From Bodo saltans (lineage: Eukaryota; Euglenozoa; Kinetoplastea; Eubodonida; Bodonidae), in contig CYKH01001991.1 of NCBI GenBank assembly GCA_001460835.1, forward strand, positions 1 to 34,539: a stretch of DNA of 34,539 nt, written 5' to 3'. A model generated the notes under the pieces. The model ran no database searches. It had not been told where the DNA came from and was given only the letters and a program-made list of their open reading frames with translations. A program made the translations under genes and the position numbers. This document shows positions 1 to 7,751 of the stretch, in pieces. The first letter of the stretch is position 1. Every line of letters starts with the position of its first letter.

Positions 1-378
1 GTGAAGCTGACAGACTTCGGCACATGTCGTACCCTTGAGCACGCCGCGGAGACTGTTCAGACCGGCACAGTTGTCGGCACCGTGCCGTACCTAGCCCCTG
101 AGTGCGTTCGTGGGACGTACAGCGCTGCGAGCGATGTGTGGGCGCTAGGCTGCACTGCTCTGCACATGATCAGCGGCAAAGTCCCCTGGGCCGACGAGGC
201 GCGTGACAGCGTGTCGCTGATTTTTATGCTTGGGAACCTCACATCGCTTCCGAGAGCAGTGCAGGAGGTGGAGATGTCTGAGGAGCTGCGTAGTTTTATT
301 TCTACTGCTATGACGTTTGATCGGTATCAGCGCCCCACAGTTGATGTGCTGCTGCAGAATGGTTATTTCATTGATTAG
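1..378 (+). CDS. STE11-like protein kinase, C-terminal fragment (first copy of the tandem array)
   Basis: Only the last 125 codons are in the window; the 5' part lies upstream, so the GTG at position 1 is not a start. The fragment begins at the DFG motif of the catalytic domain (KLTDFGT), runs through the activation loop and the APE equivalent (LAPECVRG), subdomain IX (SDVWALGC) and the conserved arginine of subdomain XI (RPTVDVLL), and ends just after the domain. It is clearly paralogous to the three kinases that follow. Its activation segment is almost identical at nucleotide level to the fourth copy, while its last 45 residues (EMSEELRSFISTAMTFDR) match the second copy better, so it looks mosaic. 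By analogy the missing part should hold an ANTH-like domain, but this cannot be seen. Function: serine/threonine phosphorylation; substrate unknown. Confidence 0.9.
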   Translation: MKLTDFGTCRTLEHAAETVQTGTVVGTVPYLAPECVRGTYSAASDVWALGCTALHMISGKVPWADEARDSVSLIFMLGNLTSLPRAVQEVEMSEELRSFISTAMTFDRYQRPTVDVLLQNGYFID

Positions 379-642
379 GTTGCAGCTAATTACAGCTAAC
401 TTTTTTCTGCGGCACGCTTTGTTTGTGCAGTGAAAAAGAAAATCGTGTTTGGGAAGCATTGATCCTCGGTGGGAAAAAATAAAAGGGGGTTGATGTTGCT
501 TCTAATTTTTTGATTGTAGTTTTGTTGCAGTTAATGCTTCCCTTTCAATCGGCACCAAGCGTCTGTTGAACGTTTCGTTTTTTTTGCTGGTTTCAAGCAT
601 ATTGTTCTTTAGCTTTGCTTTACTTTTCGGTATCAGCTATCA

Positions 643-656
643 TTTTTTTTCCTTAG
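643..656 (+). promoter_or_regulatory. Predicted trans-splice acceptor of kinase copy 2
   Basis: A run of T and C is followed by AG at 655-656. The next ATG downstream is 678, giving a 5' leader of about 21 nt. This is the pattern expected for spliced-leader addition in kinetoplastids; the site is inferred, not shown. Confidence 0.55.
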
Positions 657-677
657 AGTGAATTTACTAGCATACTT

Positions 678-3416
678 ATGTTAGAATCCATCGAAGGGCA
701 ACTATCGATTCCTTCAGTCCCAGTAACGGGAGTCGTGGGAGGCACACCACCTGCTCCTGCCCGAAAGACTACTACCGCGTCATGGAGTGTGAGCGACTGC
801 ACGAACGGAGCAACAACAGGTGGTGGAGGTGGTGGCGCCTGTAGCAGCAGTGGCGGTGCACCGGCTCCGAATGCACTTGGCGGCGGTGGTGTTCACCGCA
901 CTGTGTCAGCTGGATGCAAGGCAATCGACAGTATTGTAGAAAGCACCAGTGCTCTGTTTGCAAGCACGGCAGTCGTCACCTCAGCGAAAACTGCGTTGCA
1001 GCGCTGCATCAACTCATCACAAAAGCCGCCGCTCCCAAGCAACATTGCTGTGCTGATCGACGTGAGCAGGCGACAAAATCACCAAACGAGCATCTCCGAG
1101 ACAACGCGAGGTCAGAACAATTGGCTCGTGTCCCAACTCCACAAACGACTTCAGAAAGCTCGAGAGGAGCATGTTGTGGCGAAAATCATGATGGTGGCCC
1201 ACGACTTACTTGTCTACGGTTCTCAAGAGTTTGCAGACGCGCTCGCACCGGTCGCAGAAAGTTTTTTTGATCCGGATTCCATGTTTGTCATCATCAAACA
1301 GGCGGATGAAGAGCGGGGCAAGGCTCGGCCCCCAAGTTACTCCGGCATTAACGGTGATGTCGATGTGTATGAACATGCAACGAGGTTTTTTATTGCCTAT
1401 GTTCACGCGTTGCTGCAATTTCAATTACGCCATCGGTCTCACGAAAATTTGCTCGACCCAGCGTCTATCGATATGTTGTTGAAGATCACTGACGACGAAA
1501 TTTGGGGCCCGCAGCTGCGCGACATTATTGTGAGTTGCGTCACACTTACCAAATTTATTCTTACAGCAAATACCGCGATGCCGTGTTATTGTTTTGTGTT
1601 TGCAGAGGTCATGCGTCGGTACATCTCAGACTCGAAGCGACTGTACCACATTACCAGCCGCACGTTGCATCTGATGGTCATCGGGAGGCGAAGGTGCAGC
1701 ACTACACCGCTCGATGAAGTTCGAAAGAATATGCAGTGCATAAAATATTACGTCCGCATTACTGAGCAACTCAATGACTTCTACAAAAGCCTTCGCAGCT
1801 TACCAGAGGGCTCATTGTACGAGAAAGATCTGATTCCAGAACCGCTACGACAGCTGCCACAGGCAGTTCAAGATCACATGATCCAAAAACTACAACGAAT
1901 TGAAGCGTTCGAGACGGCGTCCGTGGACACACTTCAGTCAGTCCTTTCAAAGAACAGCAGCCTGACCACGCCCCTCACAACCGAAGTCGCCGCAACAGTA
2001 GCATCAGAATTTGGCTCAACGGCGACGATGGTTTCCAGCAATAATAACGCAGCATTGAAGAAGCCAGCAGCAGCAGTAGGACTGGCAGGGAGCACGATTG
2101 TCAACGCACCCATCGACGACGAGACGTTTGATACGGCTCAAAGCTTTTTCCTTGAGGGCATGGCGGCAGGCGCAGACGATCGAGATATCGTCATGAACAA
2201 CGATCGAGTGATTAACAACGAAAGATTCGATGAATACGACAACGTTGATGACGACGACGGCCAATGCAGCACGGATGGGAGTGATGCTGCAGGTGTTGTC
2301 TTGTCAGGCGACCACCATCAGCTACTCCTGCAACAGTTGTGGAACCCCAACCCCAACTCGTCCAAAAAGAAGAAGCAGAGTGGAAAGAAATCAAACAGCA
2401 CAGGAGGAGTTGATGAGCGCAGCCCATCACAGAACACACAAACAAGTGAATCTATTACAGACTCACCGAAGGACCCTCGCGTCAATACTACAGGTGGACG
2501 CGAACAAAACAGTTCGAATCACAACAACAGCAACAATACAACTGCGTCAGACTCACAAATGGTTCCTTCATCTGTGATGATTACCGGAGGCGGAAAGTCT
2601 ACCACTGACGTCAGCCGGTTTAACGTTCTCGATCAAGTCCTTGGTAAGGGCGGCTTCGGAATTGTCTACAAGGCGTGGGATGAGGAACAAGGACGACATG
2701 TGGCGTGCAAGGAGGTCAAGTTATCAGAGAATAAAGCTGCGATGCAGGAGTTGCTGCAGGAGTATCGCGTGCTGACAACGCTGGAGCACCCAAACATTGT
2801 TGGCGTCATTGGCTTCGTTGTGCACCAAGGGCATGGGCGTATCTTCATGGAATGGGTGCCGTCTGGGTCCGTGCAGTCGGTGCTGCAGGAGACAAAGAAA
2901 GGCCTGCGAGAGGGTGTTGTACGACGCTACATGCGTGAAGCGCTCGAGGGCCTTGCGTACCTGCACTCCCGAGGCATTGTGCATCGTGATGTGAAACCAG
3001 GGAATATGCTGCTGAGCGCCGACGGCTCGGTGAAGCTCACGGACTTTGGCACTAGTCGGACACTTGAAAGTGCAGCGGCTACGATGCAGACCGGCACTGT
3101 GGTCGGCACCGTGCCGTATCTGGCGCCTGAGTGCGTGCGTGGGACCTACAGCGCTGCGAGTGATGTGTGGGCGATGGGCTGCGCCGCACTGCACATGATC
3201 ACCGGGCGTGTGCCTTGGGCTGATGAGGCACGTGATAACGTTTCTCTCATCTTCAAAATTGGGATGCTAACAGAGACGTCTCACCTTCCCAAGGCTGTTA
3301 CAGAAACGGAGATGTCGTGCGACTTGCGAAATTTTATTTCGACTGCCATGACGTACGATCGACATGCCCGCCCTTCAGTGGAGGAACTTCTTAGTCATCC
3401 AATGTTTGCGCTGTGA
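678..3416 (+). CDS. ANTH-like domain/STE11-like protein kinase, array copy 2
   Basis: 912 residues. Residues 1-80 are low complexity (Gly/Ser/Thr). Residues about 104-405 read as an ANTH domain: the helix IMMVAHDLLVYGSQEFADAL closely resembles the AP180/CALM helix around THHLMVYG, followed by a FFIAYVHALLQFQ helix and a second half with SKRLYHITSRTL and ITEQLNDFYKSL. The lipid-binding motif is eroded: R109, nine residues, then L-P-S-N where the other copies have L-P-K-Y. A disordered linker holds a lysine cluster (SSKKKKQSGKK, about 560-570) and the family block TAQSFFLEG. The kinase domain spans about 645-908: glycine loop GKGGFG (656-661), K678, HRD catalytic D771, DFG D789, so all catalytic residues are present. 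STE11/MAPKKK-like by MEWVPSGS and the activation loop. Family-level assignment of the ANTH part rests on pattern reading, not a search. Confidence 0.85.
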   Translation: MLESIEGQLSIPSVPVTGVVGGTPPAPARKTTTASWSVSDCTNGATTGGGGGGACSSSGGAPAPNALGGGGVHRTVSAGCKAIDSIVESTSALFASTAVVTSAKTALQRCINSSQKPPLPSNIAVLIDVSRRQNHQTSISETTRGQNNWLVSQLHKRLQKAREEHVVAKIMMVAHDLLVYGSQEFADALAPVAESFFDPDSMFVIIKQADEERGKARPPSYSGINGDVDVYEHATRFFIAYVHALLQFQLRHRSHENLLDPASIDMLLKITDDEIWGPQLRDIIVSCVTLTKFILTANTAMPCYCFVFAEVMRRYISDSKRLYHITSRTLHLMVIGRRRCSTTPLDEVRKNMQCIKYYVRITEQLNDFYKSLRSLPEGSLYEKDLIPEPLRQLPQAVQDHMIQKLQRIEAFETASVDTLQSVLSKNSSLTTPLTTEVAATVASEFGSTATMVSSNNNAALKKPAAAVGLAGSTIVNAPIDDETFDTAQSFFLEGMAAGADDRDIVMNNDRVINNERFDEYDNVDDDDGQCSTDGSDAAGVVLSGDHHQLLLQQLWNPNPNSSKKKKQSGKKSNSTGGVDERSPSQNTQTSESITDSPKDPRVNTTGGREQNSSNHNNSNNTTASDSQMVPSSVMITGGGKSTTDVSRFNVLDQVLGKGGFGIVYKAWDEEQGRHVACKEVKLSENKAAMQELLQEYRVLTTLEHPNIVGVIGFVVHQGHGRIFMEWVPSGSVQSVLQETKKGLREGVVRRYMREALEGLAYLHSRGIVHRDVKPGNMLLSADGSVKLTDFGTSRTLESAAATMQTGTVVGTVPYLAPECVRGTYSAASDVWAMGCAALHMITGRVPWADEARDNVSLIFKIGMLTETSHLPKAVTETEMSCDLRNFISTAMTYDRHARPSVEELLSHPMFAL

Positions 3417-3796
3417 AGTGCATCGTCTCCGTCAAACTCATTCTACTGTACACCAACAGTTTGTGTATTGTGTATTGTCGTCACGTTGCAACGCACGCTG
3501 TGTACACAGTCTATCCAGCTTCAACAATATGTTTTTTTTGGTTTTGCGAGGCTGTTATTACTTTCCCTCCTTGGCGATGAGAACTGTGTGGACTATCAAA
3601 CACTTTTGCGGCAATGCAGGTTTGTTTCTATTTATTCGTATCATTTCTTGCTTTTTCAGAAGTCACGCATCAAACTTGATTTACAATCTTTGTGTCGCCT
3701 TCCTTTTTATTTATTTATTACGAAAGCGTTTTTTTCTTAGCACACAGCAACAAAAAAGCACACAACAGTGTAACCTCCAAGACAACAACAGAGAAT
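3417..3796 (+). other. Intergenic region between kinase copies 2 and 3
   Basis: No supported gene. It holds the presumed 3' UTR of copy 2 and the splice signal and leader of copy 3. Short reading frames here have no recognisable protein features. An in-frame ATG at 3692 extends copy 3 upstream, but it lies before the predicted splice acceptor. Confidence 0.6.
3729..3740 (+). promoter_or_regulatory. Predicted trans-splice acceptor of kinase copy 3
   Basis: T-rich tract ending in AG at 3739-3740. The first ATG after it is 3797, which is why that codon, and not the in-frame ATG at 3692, is taken as the start of copy 3. Confidence 0.6.
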
Positions 3797-6592
3797 ATGA
3801 CTGACGCCAACACTGTTTGCATGAAGGCAACCCCACCTGTTTTTCACGGACAGCAGCCGAACAAGCCGTCGTCTGGTGGAGCATCATCGTCCTCTCAGCA
3901 GCAGCAGCAATGCGCCATCTCGGCATTTTTCTCGTGCTCCAACCACGTTCGACGCTTGGCCCTGAGCACCTTCGATAAGTTTACAAGTCCAGTCCCCAAG
4001 GCTCCACTCCCAAAATACAGTGACCGTCTTGTGCAACTATCAGAAGGACGCGGCCCATTTACGTTTGGCTCGATCTCAGAACAAAACGAGTGGCTTGCCT
4101 CCACCATTGCGGGCACCCTTACCACTGGTGTGACATGCACGGCATTTTTGAAAGCGTTGATGCTGCTGCATGACGTACTCGTGCAAGGCGCACCTGAGTT
4201 TGTTGATGCGTTCCGTCCATACGTTGAGAAGGGCTACAACTACCCCCAGCAGCAGCAGGGCAGTGGCTCCGACGCCGCGATTGGTATTTTCGATTTCATG
4301 TCGTTCCGTGTCGATCGACGTGCTGCCGCCTCCTCCAAGACGAACCACAATGCGCCAGGCCTTGAAGTACCTCGGTGCCAAGCCTCTATTGCCGCAGGAG
4401 CTCCCATAGACCCCAGCGAAGAGCACATCACCGCTGCTCGATTCTTTATCAACTACGTGCACTCACTATTCGAGTTCCAAGTGCGCCATCGGCCAATGGG
4501 TAACTTGCTAAAGAACAGCTCGATGGAGTTGATCACTGTTTTGTCCCGAGCGACGGCTGGTTCTGTGGATCCTCACCAAGACCCCTCTACTATGTCTGGT
4601 GGCGCAACCTTCGCCGTCAACAACAGCACAACCGCCGGTTTCACCCCCGCTGAGGAAATTGAGGCCGCAAACGTTCGTACGTGGACCCCAGTCTACCGTG
4701 ACGTGGCCTACAGCTGCATGACGCTCATCAAGTACATCGTTGCAGCTCAAACGTGCATTCCCACGGGTTGCTTTGTTTCCGCAGAAATCTTCCGCCGGTA
4801 TATTGTCGACTGCTGCCACTTGTACCAGCTGACCTCTCGTGTACTGCAGCACAACATGCTGAGCTGCAGGAGCTGCAAATATTTTACGTTTGAAGACGCC
4901 AAGAAGAATGTGGCCTGCATGGTGCAGTACCAACGCACCACGTCTCAAATGAATCAATTCTTTGAACACTTACGCTCCCTAGGCAACGACCCAAACACAG
5001 CGCTGGATATGTCGGTGCTCCCGCCCCACATGGATGCGCTGCCCAAGGCAATCGGAGAGTACTTGGCCATGAAGCAGAAGCTAATGAAGCAGCACGAAGA
5101 AGTTGAGGTGGAAACCCTCCACTCCGTGTTGTCCCGTGGTGGCAGTGAGACCAACCGAAGCTCAACGTCAGCTGGTGCTGCTGCTGCTGCACCTACCGGC
5201 GTGAAGCAATTCTCCTCAACCGCGACGGATATGATGGAGAGTGCTAACCACCAACTTCTCACGGACAGCGACAAGAGCACGCCCCTCGCCAACAATAGTG
5301 CGACATCGTCTACCGCCAACCCATTTGGTGCTGAATTTCAGTCCGAAGCCCTTACGATTGACATGAACCGCGTCAACGCTGACGCCGCCGCAATCCCCAA
5401 CGCCGAGGACCCCTTCGCCACTGCTCAGAGCTTTTTCAACGAAGGCATCAACATGATCAAGACGCCTATTGATTGCCGCGAGCACTTCTGCCCATCAAAG
5501 TTCGATGTGCAGGACTCCACCGAAGAAGACGAGGCCGTTCAAGCGGAACGTCTGATTCAAGCTGCAATCGCTGAGCAAAATAATCAGCAGGTGACACCCA
5601 TTCAAATCCGCCAGCAAAGTACCGTTGGACAACAAAACAACACAACCTTCAATGATGGCTCATTTGTGCAAGAGCCTGGCACCGCCAAGCGTGAAGTGAT
5701 TCTGCGCGACTCGTTTAGCCGCAGGTCGAACAACAATGGTTCTGAAACCTCTTCTGACATCGTGGAGACGAACCCCGCTGCCCAACGTTTTCAAGTATTC
5801 AGCGACCAGATCTTAGGCCAAGGCGGCTTCGGCACTGTCTACAAGGCGTGGGACGAGGAAGAGGGCAGGCATGTGGCGTGCAAAGAGGTGAAGCTTGCAA
5901 TGGAGAGCAAGACGAGCGTCGTAGAACTGCTTAAGGAGTACCGTGTCCTCACCACGCTGGAGCACGCAAATATCGTGAAGGTTCTTGGCTTCGTGGCCCA
6001 CAAGGGTCACGGGCGTATCTTTATGGAGTGGGTCCCGTCAGGATCTGTGCAGTCGGTACTGCAGGAGACCAAGAAGGGCCTTCGTGACACGATTGTACGA
6101 CGCTACATGCGAGAGGCGCTGCAAGGACTTGCGTTTTTGCACTCTCGTGGTATTGTGCACCGTGATCTCAAGCCCGGAAACATGCTGCTGAGCTCCGAAG
6201 GCGTTGTGAAGCTGACGGACTTCGGCACTAGCCGCACCCTTGAGCACACGGCTGAAACTGTGCAGACGGGAACTGTCGTCGGCACCGTGCCGTACCTAGC
6301 CCCTGAATGCGTGCGTGGGACGTACAGCGCTGCTAGCGACATTTGGGCCGTGGGCTGTACCGCACTTCACATGATTACTGGGAAGGCACCGTGGACTGGT
6401 GAGGCGCGGGACAACATTGGGCTGATCTTTAAGCTTGGCAGTTTGAATGACCAAAGTGTTATCACGAATCTTGTCGCTGGCGTGGAAAACGCGTACCTTC
6501 GCGAGTTTATCATGTCGGCAATGACCCTAGAGCGCCATCAACGCCCAACGGCAACTGCACTTCTTACGCATCCGTTTCTTGTAGCGGCATAA
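3797..6592 (+). CDS. ANTH-like domain/STE11-like protein kinase, array copy 3
   Basis: 931 residues from the first ATG after the predicted splice site. Residues about 51-432 read as an ANTH domain: the motif K61-X9-L-P-K73-Y74 has the spacing of the AP180/CALM phosphoinositide motif KX9KX(K/R)(H/Y), followed by FLKALMLLHDVLVQGAPEF and ARFFINYVHSLFEFQ. The second half has IVDCCHLYQLTSRVL and TTSQMNQFFEHL, as in the C-terminal helices of full ANTH domains. The disordered linker contains NPF (508-510, EH-domain ligand type) and DPF (538-540, adaptor-ear ligand type) plus blocks shared with copy 4 (QLLTDSDKS, FQSEALTID, CPSKFDVQDS). The kinase domain covers about 662-928: GQGGFG loop near 674, K696, D790 in HRD, D808 in DFG, all intact. 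Inferred role: a kinase recruited to endocytic membrane, possibly at the flagellar pocket. Substrates are unknown. Confidence 0.87.
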   Translation: MTDANTVCMKATPPVFHGQQPNKPSSGGASSSSQQQQQCAISAFFSCSNHVRRLALSTFDKFTSPVPKAPLPKYSDRLVQLSEGRGPFTFGSISEQNEWLASTIAGTLTTGVTCTAFLKALMLLHDVLVQGAPEFVDAFRPYVEKGYNYPQQQQGSGSDAAIGIFDFMSFRVDRRAAASSKTNHNAPGLEVPRCQASIAAGAPIDPSEEHITAARFFINYVHSLFEFQVRHRPMGNLLKNSSMELITVLSRATAGSVDPHQDPSTMSGGATFAVNNSTTAGFTPAEEIEAANVRTWTPVYRDVAYSCMTLIKYIVAAQTCIPTGCFVSAEIFRRYIVDCCHLYQLTSRVLQHNMLSCRSCKYFTFEDAKKNVACMVQYQRTTSQMNQFFEHLRSLGNDPNTALDMSVLPPHMDALPKAIGEYLAMKQKLMKQHEEVEVETLHSVLSRGGSETNRSSTSAGAAAAAPTGVKQFSSTATDMMESANHQLLTDSDKSTPLANNSATSSTANPFGAEFQSEALTIDMNRVNADAAAIPNAEDPFATAQSFFNEGINMIKTPIDCREHFCPSKFDVQDSTEEDEAVQAERLIQAAIAEQNNQQVTPIQIRQQSTVGQQNNTTFNDGSFVQEPGTAKREVILRDSFSRRSNNNGSETSSDIVETNPAAQRFQVFSDQILGQGGFGTVYKAWDEEEGRHVACKEVKLAMESKTSVVELLKEYRVLTTLEHANIVKVLGFVAHKGHGRIFMEWVPSGSVQSVLQETKKGLRDTIVRRYMREALQGLAFLHSRGIVHRDLKPGNMLLSSEGVVKLTDFGTSRTLEHTAETVQTGTVVGTVPYLAPECVRGTYSAASDIWAVGCTALHMITGKAPWTGEARDNIGLIFKLGSLNDQSVITNLVAGVENAYLREFIMSAMTLERHQRPTATALLTHPFLVAA

Positions 6593-6947
6593 TAGCAATT
6601 ATCAACAGACAGCAAAAATTGACGTGCGCCAAAGCTCACAACTTGCTTCCACATTCCATATCTTTGTTTGATGTCTCCAGCATTATGCGGAGTCCGAAAT
6701 GAATGCGAATGCGCAGAAAGAAGATACCACTGTGGTTGTGAATTGTTGCGTTCACGCGACGATCAAATGAGGGTGAAATAGATTTTTTTCGAGTGTGAGA
6801 AGACAAGAAGATCTGAACGCGAGGTTTGTTGCTCAAAGAACGGGGCTTCAAACGAAGGAGGAGTCAACATATTCGTTGTTGTGCGTTTTTTCGTGCAGTC
6901 GTCAAGGGCGAATAAAACATGTCGAAGACACCAGCACAATAAGAATG

Positions 6948-6987
6948 AAAGGGGAAATAGAAAAGTTTTTTTTTTCATTTCCCCTTT
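6948..6987. repeat. Inverted repeat (11-bp arms, 18-nt loop)
   Basis: The arm AAAGGGGAAAT at 6948-6958 is the exact reverse complement of ATTTCCCCTTT at 6977-6987. With one or two bulges the stem could extend inward through the A-run and T-run of the loop. In RNA it would form a moderately stable hairpin in the 3' UTR or spacer after kinase copy 3. No function is known, and purine/pyrimidine-rich DNA makes chance pairing plausible. Confidence 0.5.
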
Positions 6988-7685
6988 TTATTCAATGTGC
7001 ACAAGGGCGAGGTCGCGACGGTTTTGTTTTCCAAGTCGCATTGTGCGACCGTGCAACATCATGCAACATCTATTGTGTGAACAACAAAAATACAAATAAA
7101 GGAGAAAAAAGAAGAATGAAAGCGAAGAAAGAACAATTTCCCATCCACCAGCGAAAATACGCGCCGAAGAAGGTAGCTAACCTCTGGATCAGCTGAAAAG
7201 ATCGTGTGAGCGTGAGAGAATAGAAGTCACATACGAACCTCAAACAACAACTTGTGTGAGTCGCTGAGTGCCTCATTCTTTTTGTTTTTTTTTTCGTCTT
7301 GAAGGCCAAGCAGTGCAGTTAGTTCGTCGCGCGTGCAGTCGTTGCGAGAACAGAAGGCGCTACTCCTCTCACGTTTGTCGCTTCATTTTTTTTTAATTGC
7401 GGATAATAAGAAACTCAAAACCACTTTAAACATTACAAAACAATCAAATCAAACACATAAATGCAAGCAAACTCAGAACATTACAAAGAGAATCAACACA
7501 AGCCAAACACAAAAACAAAATTCCAATGAAAGTTTCTTCTTTCATTGAAGTTAGTATCTCCCCAACCCCCTACTATTTCGCGTCTTCCCCTTCTCCCACA
7601 CTCATTTTTGTTGAAAACGCAGTTCAAAACCAAACCTTCCAAAGGAGTCAATTCATATTTACATTCACCATTTTATTGAGTATCT

Positions 7686-7712
7686 GCTCCTTTTTTTTTT
7701 CCTTCTTCCTAG
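7686..7712 (+). promoter_or_regulatory. Predicted trans-splice acceptor of kinase copy 4
   Basis: Long T/C tract ending in AG at 7711-7712; the first following ATG is 7752. One of the strongest splice signals in the window. Confidence 0.65.
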
Positions 7713-7751
7713 GAATCAGGTTTCGTCCTCCTTCAAAACAACAGTTAAGCG

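Larger units (their letters stand above)
6593..7751 (+). other. Intergenic region of about 1.16 kb between kinase copies 3 and 4
   Basis: No convincing gene. Short frames are dominated by A, K, F and S codons of low-complexity DNA. The segment 7390-7510 is strikingly A-rich and G-poor, with two similar short blocks around CATTACAAA (near 7432 and 7480). A perfect inverted repeat lies at 6948-6987. The last 70 bp carry the splice signal of copy 4. Confidence 0.55.

Noticed and set aside
3692-3796. Upstream in-frame start of kinase copy 3
   Set aside because: It lies before the T-tract and AG at 3739-3740 and encodes Phe/Tyr/Lys-rich residues translated from the splice signal itself.
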